A DNA stretch of 64,000 nucleotides from positions 29,494,366 to 29,558,365 of the forward strand of contig CM055816.1 in assembly GCA_029582265.1 (NCBI GenBank), written 5' to 3'. The notes beneath the pieces are model-generated. The model was not told the origin of the DNA and did no database searches. It saw only the letters and a program-made list of their open reading frames with translations. The position numbers and the translations under genes are program-made. Of the stretch, positions 55,273 through 64,000 are shown piece after piece. The stretch comes from Zoroaster sp. YZ-2022 (Eukaryota; Echinodermata; Asteroidea; Forcipulatida; Zoroasteridae). Position 1 is the first letter of the stretch. Each line of letters opens with the position of its first letter.

Positions 55273-55710
55273 GGCAAGCTTGGTGGTCGAGAGGTACATG
55301 TAAGACATCTGCACAAGTAAACAGGAGGTCATAGATCATGGGTTCAAATCACACCCAAGGCACCTGAGGATTTTTTTCACAGACACTCAGAAAGCACTAA
55401 ATACAGCCTTGGCCCTTGATCAAGGCTGTTGTCATAGTGCGCACTTACCATGGTAACCCCATCCTGTGCATACCGTTTTCTGGCCGGACAAATCCAGCAC
55501 ACATGGTGTGTCATCCCTGGATAGGGTCCACACTATACACTGGCAGTGAGATCAATAACTGAGTCATTGATCTGATTACACATTGGCATTGCCGCCTCGT
55601 ACATTCAAACTCAAGTCAAATGACAGCCTTGATCCTTCTGTAATCAAGATTTTAAATGTATTTTGCCTTTGAGAAAGAACCTGCTAGGTTCGAAACGTAA
55701 GGTCAATAAC
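55273..55710 (+). mobile_element. tRNA-derived SINE
   Basis: The head caagcttggtggtcgagagg (box A region) and tcatgggttcaaatcacacc (box B) are spaced as in a Leu/Ser-type tRNA. A long unrelated body follows and ends near ctaggttcgaaacgtaagg, an end motif frequent in invertebrate SINE/retroelement tails. No intact tRNA fold. Confidence 0.65.
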
Positions 55711-56184
55711 AATTATTTTGCATTTATGTATTTCTTTATTTCCTGAATCCCAATGGAAATTCCTCATGCAAGAATTGTTGATTTGAGGGCAGTTTATTTT
55801 AAATGATATGGCCAATCACAGGCCCCTCACTTTGACTGCGTATCCCACACACACTACATGCACACACATGTGATGTACTTTGTGTACATGTATGTGGCAT
55901 CGCAGTGTGCAGATGCTTGGCCAACCAACGAGAGCTATACTAGTACATATTTCGTTTTTAAATTTGGTAGGGACATGTTTGGTATACAGAAGGATCAAGG
56001 GGCAATGACGAATGGTCACTGTATACGTACAATGTACATTGTGTATGCATATGGATCTTTGAACACATGTTCACCGTGTGCATGTGCGCTGGAGTCGAGT
56101 TTGGATATCTTGGGATATATAGCTAAGCTGGGCAAAATTATGCGACCAAACCATTCCGACGCGCCTTCAGTCAAGGCTTCTTAC

Positions 56185-56520
56185 TATGAACAACTTAATC
56201 CTGAAAATACCCTGAAGATCAGTTTTGCCTACAGTTGACTGTAATTTCACTGCAATTTCACGGTGTCTCTTCCTCTCAGATATTGGCAATAATGTTCACG
56301 CTGATTTCACAGCAAATTCACGGGGCTCTCAATAATTAATGAGCTACCCCAAAACTGCCACGAGAAGTTCATGGCATTTTCACAGCGTTTTCATGGCGAA
56401 GGAATCCCAAGAGTATTTCATGGCATTTTCACGATGTTGTGTCGTCGTGAAATTGCCGTGAACTATTTTTTTCATGGTAAAAAGGATTTTCAGGACATTT
56501 TCAGGGTAAAGGATCTTAGT
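56185..56520. repeat. dispersed repeat, 'catggcattttcac' family, copy B
   Basis: Paralog of 13560-13910. Confidence 0.6.
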
Positions 56521-56711
56521 ACACAGTGCTTCATACATGTACATAACAATGTACGTCAGTGTGAAGGTAAACATCAAATCAATCGTTATCCTTGTAACCA
56601 GTTCTGGTAAAGGATTATTTACCGGAGAATGACATCAATAGTTACATGTACATGTACATACCCACCGAGTAATTCCACCATTTATTAATGTGATATTTTG
56701 TGTATTTTCAG

Positions 56712-56882
56712 GTCTGCTTCTGTTGCTGTTCACATGTTGCTCATGTGACCAATCCTTCACAGGAACAACCCAGTACATAGAGCGTGGACATAAAGGTGTA
56801 GTCTCTTGTCCAGCATTATCTGCTGCTGGGCTGACACCAAGCGATGTGGAGGCTATCTACTGGTATCCTGGTGTCATTGACG
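56712..56882 (+). CDS. copy B exon 1: signal peptide and V-Ig first half
   Basis: Nearly identical to copy A exon 1 (GLLLLLFTCCSC; VVSCPAL; AIYWYP). The donor is gacg|gtaacg. The split codon gives Asp instead of Tyr. Confidence 0.75.
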
Positions 56883-57704
56883 GTAACGCTCACTTAAATC
56901 TGAATTGCTTCTCAAGAATGAAACCTCGGATGTTACATTTATAATCAGAACATTCTAAGGGCAATTCCATGCTTACTCACATTACATTTTTGAAGTTTTG
57001 GACCTATTCTTAATACCATAATTTATATTTCACTCATCAGTTTTTTCACAGTAGTTGCATTGTACCCAGACCTTACTCAGCACCAAAAAAGTAATTTCAG
57101 AAATTAGTTATATATGTACTGTATGCTGTAAGAGAAAAAGCAACAATTTATGCATGTCCCAAAAAACCTGCATTTTTTCTCTTATACAGCATACGTATTT
57201 CAAATTTCTTTATTTATTTTTTTGTGTCTGCGTATAATGCAACTTCTGTGAAAAAACTGATGAGTGAAATATATAAGTAAGGAAATTATGGCATTAAGAG
57301 TGAGCCCAATACCTCAAAAATGTAACGTGAGTATTCATGGAATTGCCCCCAAGATTCATTTATATTTGGCTGATTTCCTATGATGCACTGTCTTGATTAG
57401 AAATCATTAAGCATTATCCAGTAGAATTCTCACTACTCATTGGTCAACAGCAATGAGATGTTAAAGATGGTTTGAGGGGAGATACATGTCCAACAAATTA
57501 ACACCAAGGGACCAGGAATTTGTTCTAATTTCCCAAATCAATCCATGTGGTATTTATTTAATTCCACCTCATACATTTTATTTTATAAGTGATTAAATAA
57601 TTTTAATATATTTTATAAAACATCCAGACTTGATGTTTTTCTCCAATGATTACCAATGTTACACGATCCATTTCAAAAGAACAACTCCCACCTTCCCCCA
57701 ACAG

Positions 57705-57905
57705 ATACTTCACCACTCATAATCAACTACATGGGAACAATCAATCTTGGACGAGGAGTGCCTCCAGGGATATACGACATCGATGAGAACCTCAACCTAA
57801 TTGTCATCAACCAGGTTGTTGATGATTCTGCAAGGACATACTACTGTTGACTCGTCCCGTATGATACAGTGTTCCAGGATGCATCAGCACCCACCGAGGT
57901 GATAG
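57705..57905 (+). pseudogene. copy B exon 2: V-Ig second half with stop
   Basis: One extra codon (Ile in NLIVINQ) compared with copy A, then SARTYYC followed by TGA at 57848-57850. The acceptor ccccaacag and donor gatag|gtatgg are intact. Confidence 0.85.
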
Positions 57906-57969
57906 GTATGGCTGAAATAAATCTATTTGTGGTAAAACCAAATCCCATACTAGATAAACTCTAATACTT

Positions 57970-58325
57970 AAAGGGACAATATCGTCACGATTAGAGCAGA
58001 CTTTCATCTGTGTTTTTGTTTAAGATGAACACAGTGACTGAATATTAATGGCTCATTTATGCATCAGCAAAAGTAATATGACCGTATCATATGGGAGTCT
58101 TATTTTCAGTCACTGAGTTCATCTCAAAATGGTACGGGTGCCATGACCGAGCGGTTTAGTGCATCGGATTTGTGCAGACTTTCAACAGGAATCGAATCTG
58201 TGTCCTAGTTTAAGATTAACACAGTGACTGAAAATTAATAATTCATTTATGCAACAGCAACTGAGTTAATCTAAAACTAGCATTCCGATTCCATGCCCTG
58301 TTGATCGAGACAATACTGCCCCTTT
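57970..58325. mobile_element. MITE AAAGGGACA with SINE head, copy B
   Basis: Paralog of 15345-15712, including the ccatgaccgagcggtttagt fragment at about 58140. Confidence 0.65.
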
Positions 58326-58535
58326 AATAGCATTTGTGTAAATTGTAAACCTAGGACAGGGAACAATAGGTCCTCAGTTGGTGGTAATTGTTTGAAAAAT
58401 GTCCTCAGTTGAAAGACATGTACAAATCAAATGGGAGATACCTACAAAAGTTAATTTTAAATTATATAAAATAATAAATGAAATTGTCTGTAATGATATG
58501 TGGATGTAAACCGTACTTATTCTTGCTCTTTGCAG

Positions 58536-58793
58536 TATCTCCCAGGGTTGAGTTCCCAGTGATTTCACCTTGTGACAGCAAGCCAGTACCGTCTACTTGT
58601 GAGATATTGATTCCAGCTGACCAGTCCAAGATCAATCTCACCTGTAGAGTCGATAACGCTTATCCACAAGTCAGCCTAGAGCTGCAGAGTTTACAGGAGG
58701 GTACTACAGGTTATGAGCTGGTTACTTGGACGGATGTAAGAATCGACACTGAGCGAATAATACTACCCTCAAATAGCTACTTGAATGAATCAG
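58536..58793 (+). CDS. copy B exon 3: second Ig domain, first part
   Basis: The same length as copy A (258 nt). Changes include VTWTDV for VTLTDV and SLQEG for SLHQG. The Cys pattern is preserved. Confidence 0.75.
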
Positions 58794-59043
58794 GTACATG
58801 TATTTGCATAAAATTGATGCTTACAGAGAGTAAGAATAGAAGCATTTGTCAACATTATTGATGCTGTACCTTCCATTTAAAATAAATTAATGAAGGAAAA
58901 ATAAATTGATATTTAGTTATTTTTTTACAGTCTAAATCTCCATCCACTATAAAATTTTGTTTACATAATTCCTTGCTGTATTAATTAGTTCACTTTCCCT
59001 TTTAAAGAACATTTTGATATTCTTTCATCACTTTCATCCATAG

Positions 59044-59262
59044 AGCTGCTGAGAACCAACAACACATACACAACAACTGCCTCTGTGGAGGTTGATGTCA
59101 GTGACCTTGGGGTCAGCGTTATCACATGTAGCGGCTCTGGTGTAGCTACTAGGAACCAGCCGAGAAGCACGCTGGTGGTAATCAGGAAGGAAGAACATAC
59201 ACCAACCACTTCAGGACCACCACCAACACCTAGTGAAGGAACGACTAGGCTGACCACAACAG
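59044..59262 (+). CDS. copy B exon 4: second Ig domain end and stalk
   Basis: 219 nt as in copy A. It has VSVITCSGSG, lacking the extra Cys of copy A. The stalk TTSGPPPTPSEGTTRLTTT is identical. Confidence 0.75.
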
Positions 59263-59336
59263 GTATTTTTACAACTATAATTATTTATAGATAAATTCAT
59301 GCCAATGTTTAATGTAGATCCCAGTAGATTCTTTAA

Positions 59337-59584
59337 CCAGTTCGCGTCGGGAATAAAAAAGTTTTTCAGGGCCTCTGTGGCGGGTTTATTTTTCCCACAC
59401 ACACACGTTAATGGAAGCTTCCACAGCGGGTGGCCGGCACTTCCAAGCATGTCACCGCACACGCGTGGCTCAACCGAGCATGCATACAAATATTCCGGAG
59501 TTTCCTATGGCGTGTTTAGACGCTCTCCAATCCGTGGTGCAAAAAAAAAAATTGCGTGCATACACGGCCTCCGACGTGAACTGG
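59337..59584. mobile_element. TTAA-flanked short element, same family as 16390
   Basis: Begins CCAGTTCGCGTCGGGAATA and ends CCGACGTGAACTGG, flanked by TTAA at 59333-59336 and 59585-59588. Copy A has the empty site (gacttaaagcactcgg near 18160). Its left end matches the inverted right end of 16390-17845. Confidence 0.85.
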
Positions 59585-59964
59585 TTAAAGCACTCGGTAA
59601 TCTTTGTAAGCCTAGTTTGATCATATGACCCACTTTTGAATAGTTTGTCGGTGGTAGTCCAACAAATAAAAAATGGCATCGCGGTGTACAAGTATGCTGT
59701 TTTTCAATATGGTAAAATTTTGATATTATTATGAGGGAATATTTAATAATGCGGTTGTCTTTGTATTCAGTGGCAATATTCCTAAAAGTTATATATATTT
59801 TACAAGTAGTGACATGACATCTTTCAGAACAAAAACAAACTTTTTGCTTGTAACCTTACATGTGGCTGTTGTGTGGGTTCACAGTTACCGATGAGGCATT
59901 AGCATTGTGTAATGCGAGTTACAAAATTAGATGGTTATTTTAATATTTTTAAATTTTCATTGAT

Positions 59965-60272
59965 TTTACTAACCCTAACTCCTTCGTACCATTTGCTTAC
60001 TCATAACCTGGATCCTCCAAAATCCTTCAGTAGTAAAGCAAGCACATGACAGGTATGCACACATGTTTCTAATCTGTGATACATGTACATGACCAGGGAC
60101 CCTCCCTGCATGCATGGAGCAATAAACAGTGTCCACTGACCCAAGTACTGACCTTGCAATCGCTACAACAAACATGGATGTACATGGAAAGGCAGTTTTC
60201 CATAATAACATCAATCCTTTAAAATCCTTCACTTTAGCAAAGAGCATGTAACCTCAATCCTTCATGTTAGGG
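59965..60272. mobile_element. TTAACCCTAAC-ended element, unexpanded, copy B
   Basis: Ends ctaaccctaactcctt and catgttagggttaa; contains one copy of the 50-bp unit that is repeated about eight times in copy A. Confidence 0.6.
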
Positions 60273-60531
60273 TTAATGGTGTTTTAAATTTTCCTTCTAT
60301 CCTCCCGACCAATTACTAAAATGATAAGTAGAAAATATTGTACCATACATATGTACCAAGCACAATTTAATTATCAGCCCTCAAAATGGTAATGCAAGTT
60401 ACCGTGTAGGGGATATTTAATAATGTGGTTGTCTTTGAATTCAGTGGCAATCTTCATGAAAGTTATTTATATTTTAGAAGTACAACATGACATATTTCAA
60501 AAACAAAACAAAATAAATTGCCTATTATCAT

Positions 60532-60702
60532 GCATGTGGGTGTATGGGTTCACAACTATCCGTGTGGGTGTATGGGTTCACAACTATCCGTGTGGGTGTA
60601 TGGGTTCACAACTATCCGTGTGGGTGTATGGGTTCACAACTATCCATGTGGGTGTATGGGTTCACAACTATCCGTGTGGGTGTATGGGTTCACAACTATC
60701 GA
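60532..60702. repeat. 28-bp tandem repeat, 6 units, private to copy B
   Basis: The unit contains gtgtgggtgtatgggttcac. In copy A the same place has a single gtgtgggttcacatttaccg. A partial duplication of the 59745-59890 interval (60420 on) surrounds it. Confidence 0.9.
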
Positions 60703-61589
60703 TGAGGCATTAGCATTGTGTAATGCCAAAAGACAGGTATTTTAAAATATTTTTGAACATGCATTGATTTAATTGATGGTATTTTATATTTTGCTTCTCC
60801 CTTCCCTACCAATTGCTAAAATGACAAGATAAAGAAAAAATGTACCAAGCACAATGTAATTATTAATCGTCAAAATGAAAATGTGAGTTACCAGTAATGC
60901 AAGTTTCCGCACCAATGTACATGTGTAATGCGAATTACCATGCACTCTTATGAATGTAACGAGAATGGAAAAACACTGAAAATAAATCACGTTTAGAAGA
61001 CATACAAATATTGCTTTTGCATGAGTCCTCTACAGGGGGCTTAATTTACATGTACATAATTTCATACCCATAATAATGCCTACCACACGTGTACATTATA
61101 TGTACATGTATAATGCCTTTTGAATTAGCCCTCTACAGGGGACTTAATTTACATGATTTCATAACCATAGTGCCTACGTACCACACGTGTACATTATATG
61201 TACATGTACGTGTATTCTCTCAGATCGACATTGAATATTAGGTTTTCTTTTTGGTGATTTGTGAATTAAATTTGATTTGATTTAACTTTTTAATATTTTT
61301 CAGGAATATTAAAAGTTAAAGTTGTGAATACAAATCTTCAAATTGCTCGCAACTTTGTTGACGGACAACGTGTCATGCGAGTTACCAAGGTTTTAACACC
61401 TCACTACCCCTCTGTAGTATGGTCTTAATTTTTGTAGTCCCTATTTTTGTGTACATGTAAACTCATTTGGTTGTAGAGATTTCTGTTTGAGGAAACTTTT
61501 GAAATACAACACTTGAATTTTTTGGTTCTTAATTAGAACCTGTCGAGCATGCGAACAAATTTTCTTTATTGAGTTCTTTCGGGTACACC

Positions 61590-61768
61590 ATGTAATAATC
61601 TCTTCTTGGAAGAAGTGATGGCTCTGAGAAGAGCCAATTGGTTTGTTCTCAACATTTTGACTAGTCTGCTCAGGAGACAGTCTCTAGAGCAGACTAGTCG
61701 AAGCATTGAGAACAAACCAACCGGCTCTTCTCAGAGCCATCACTTCTTCCGAGAAGAGATTATTACAT
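61590..61768. repeat. long inverted repeat, copy B
   Basis: Paralog of 19930-20122 with a shortened centre (ctcaggagacagtctctagag). Confidence 0.7.
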
Positions 61769-61892
61769 GGTGTACCCGAAAGAACTCAATAACATCTATC
61801 TCCACCATGAAAATCCTCAAATCCTACATAAATTTTCTGTACTTGCACATTTTTCAGCATTATGACATCGTTGGTGATGTATTTTGTGACAA

Positions 61893-62105
61893 TTAAAGGG
61901 GCAGTATCGTTATGATCAACAGGGCATGGAATCAGAGTGCTATTTTTAGATTAAGTCAGTGACTGCCATAAATGATATGGTCATATTGCCGTTGCTGCTG
62001 TATAAATGAACCAGCTGTTAATTTTCAGTCATCACTGTGTTCATCTTAAACTTAGACACCGATTCCATGCCCTGTTGAAAGTCTGCTTTGATCGTGATGA
62101 TACTG
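61893..62105. mobile_element. MITE, AAAGGGACA family, copy B
   Basis: Paralog of 20245-20462. Confidence 0.75.
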
Positions 62106-63100
62106 TCCCTTTGAAGGGAAGGTACAATTTATTACCAGATCATTAAAATATTATCTAAATCCTTACTAGGTATGAACTTACTAGGTATACACGTATCAAT
62201 CATCACATGATTCTATCTGAGGAGAGAACAGTAAATTATGTATGTCTGGAACTTTTTGTAAAATGAAAAAAAAAAACAGGAGAAACATATATAGTAACAA
62301 TTCTTAATTGTTTTCTAAAAAGCATTGTTTTCTCAAAAACTTTCCTAGGTAGTTTTTTTTTTATTAAACTGTATATTTCCTGTAAACTACATAGGGTTGA
62401 AATGTTGTGACTTCCCTTTAAATGTTAATAATTTTAAGTGGTTCACTTCAATATTTGTATTTTGGATGTTTTTTTTATGGGATGATCTCTTTTTTTTGCC
62501 TGCAGTATGTGCCTTCATGTATGTGCCTTCATGTACCCTCACCTTGTACATTTTGTATAGATTTGTGGTGGACTGATTTCCTATAAACTACATAGTAGAT
62601 AGTTGAATTGAATGCACGTTACCAGATACCAATATACATTTTAGTGGTTCATACACAGTATGTGTACATTTTATTTTTTGCTGTTTTTTGTATGGGATGA
62701 TCTCTTTTTTGTCAGCAGTGTGTGCCATTACCCACACCATTAGCCCTCAAGCCCCCTACTTGTTTTACATTTAATAAGTACTTGTTGCATAAAATCATGC
62801 ATTTTCCCACCAGCTGATATTTACCTCTTGTTTATGCTGGCGTGTCTGACATATCGGTAGACGTACAGGCAGCTGTCAGAAAAGTTTAAAGTTTGTGCGC
62901 GTGCGCTTTTGCATCTAGCTAGCTTGTTCGTATATTCGTACACATGCAGTGCACCTTTGCAACTCTGAAACTTTCGTTTTATTAATATTTGCACGCCCTT
63001 TGCCGCCGCTAACAAAATATGTGAAATAGGCTAATTTTTGCTACTATATATATTGTACATATATTTTGTTGACCCTTTGCATATTTTGTGCTTTTTTCAG
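62106..63100. other. intron 4 end, copy B
   Basis: Matches 20463-21821 with deletions, including loss of the 'catggcattttcac' block. No other gene seen. Confidence 0.5.
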
Positions 63101-63240
63101 ATAGTGAACCCGTTTCTGTGAAACCCCCAAAGGGTACAACAGATCTGCCATCCTGGATATGGATTCTTATTACATGTAGCATTGTGATCATACTGCTACT
63201 AGTGATCTTCTCAGAAAAGGTGACCAACCAAAAATGGAAG
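63101..63240 (+). CDS. copy B exon 5: transmembrane helix and short basic tail
   Basis: The acceptor is gcttttttcag. Encodes DSEPVSVKPPKGTTDLPS, a helix WIWILITCSIVIILLLVIF, and SEKVTNQKWK before the donor aag|gtatgt, phase 0. The helix and tail differ from copy A much more than the other exons do. Confidence 0.75.
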
Positions 63241-63297
63241 GTATGTAAGTCTAAAACCAATAATGGGTGTAGTATATACATATAACTTGGTAAGATT

Positions 63298-64000
63298 GTA
63301 ATACTTGAAGTGAGTCCTCTGTTGTTGGGATTTGGTTAATCATGTGTTTACTAATAGTATAAGTACTTGTTCTAGAATTAAAGAAGACATCTTTGTATGT
63401 CGTGTCAGTGACTTTGAACCCCTAAAATATTATATATTTGGCGATGAGGATGGGATACATATTCTGAACCGTGTTCATAGTTCCAGCTAAGTATCGGGAA
63501 CATCTAGGAAACACAATGGCAGCGCTTATCGGCAAGATAGGTGAATATCAGGAGGAGAAGAACAGTTTGAATACTACCTGGAACGACTAGAGCAGTTTTT
63601 CATTGCTAACGCAATTGCAGACGACTTTGCAGAAAGCGTGTTCTTGACAATCATAGGACCAAAGGGGTATGGTCTGCTTAAGAATTTAGTCTCACCAGGG
63701 AAACCAAGTGAAAAGTCATTTGATGCTACTTAAGAACCATTACACCCCCGAACCGCTGGTCATAGTGGAAAGATTCAAGTTTCACAAACGGGATGAGCTA
63801 GAAAGTGAAACGGTAGCCACGTATCTGGTGGAATTGAAATGTCTTGCGAGCACTTGCAAGAGTTTCAGGCTTTTCTCAATGAAGCTATTAGAGATCGCCT
63901 AGTTTGTGGCCTGGGAAATTCAATGTGCCAAAAAAGAAATTGTTGGCCGAGAAAAATCTCACACTGGATAAGGCAGTAGAAATTGCTACAGCCATGGATA
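63298..64000 (+). mobile_element. Ty3/gypsy (Mag-like) retrotransposon, copy B, cut by window end
   Basis: Putative LTR (tgtaatacttgaagtg at 63298), primer-binding-like region (ttggcgatgaggatggg) and gag start as in copy A. Gag is frameshifted at different points: the 63708-63902 frame reads LVIVERFKFHKRDELESET. It retains 11 or more bases near 63760 (ctggtcatagtgg) missing in copy A. Confidence 0.75.

Larger units (their letters stand above)
56712..63240 (+). pseudogene. Ig-superfamily membrane receptor, copy B, stop in V domain
   Basis: Exons: 56712-56882, 57705-57905, 58536-58793, 59044-59262 and 63101-63240, with the same splice sites and phases as copy A. Exon 2 has a TGA at 57848-57850 directly after the Ig strand-F YYC, where copy A has CGA (Arg). 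It also has a Gly-to-Arg change (DDSARTYYC). The other exons are intact. Because exon 2 is phase 1 on both sides (201 nt), skipping it would restore the frame but remove half the V domain. It is either a pseudogene or a gene with exon-skipped or soluble products. The initiator and cytoplasmic exons are not identified. Confidence 0.78.
56084..64000 (+). repeat. segmental duplication, copy B (runs off the window)
   Basis: Matches 13460 onward in direct orientation. Differences include the missing 1456-bp TTAA element in intron 3, an added 248-bp one in intron 4, an unexpanded minisatellite, and a private 28-bp repeat array. Confidence 0.9.

Overview
This is eukaryotic, metazoan nuclear DNA. Genes are split by spliceosomal introns with GT..AG ends. 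The sequence is AT-rich, full of short palindromic microsatellite (acatgtacatgt), and crowded with DNA transposons, MITEs, tRNA-derived SINEs and retroelements. The repeat types and immunoglobulin-like receptors suggest a marine invertebrate, perhaps a deuterostome such as an echinoderm, hemichordate or amphioxus. The species cannot be fixed from sequence alone, and I see no prokaryotic operons.

Layout: 0-13.4 kb is intergenic DNA with a SINE, MITEs, (ACTTG)-rich minisatellites, a PIF/Harbinger-like element and a LINE fragment. 13.46-24.3 kb is copy A of a segmental duplication. It holds five exons of a type I membrane protein (signal peptide, V-type Ig domain, second Ig domain, Thr/Pro/Ser stalk, transmembrane helix) and then a decayed Ty3/gypsy (Mag-like) retrotransposon. 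25.26-29.09 kb is an IS3EU/IS481-like DNA transposon with 6-bp target duplications. 29.1-34.8 kb holds tandem-repeat-expanded and palindromic elements, a 258-bp GC-rich insert between 200-bp direct repeats, and a mariner-like relic. 35-49 kb is a very AT-rich block with a Penelope-like reverse transcriptase ORF and hammerhead-ribozyme-like pieces. Inserted in that block is a 6.9-kb TIR transposon (40386-47280, TSD TATG) carrying a spliced DDE-type gene on the minus strand. 50.5-53.3 kb is a decayed transposase-like gene with a Tudor-knot/chromo-barrel exon and a zinc knuckle. 54.3-56 kb is a MITE, a 71-bp minisatellite and a SINE. 56.08-64 kb is copy B of the Ig-receptor duplication, in the same orientation, running off the window end.

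The only host genes I can support are the two paralogous Ig receptors. Every junction through the stalk is phase 1, so domains are modular. Copy A is open throughout the exons seen; copy B has a stop right after the V-domain second cysteine. Almost everything else is mobile DNA. The strongest candidates for something undescribed are the TATG-flanked intron-bearing DDE transposon, the hammerhead parts in non-cyclic order, the GC island between direct repeats, and the paired TTAA insertions that distinguish the two receptor paralogs.
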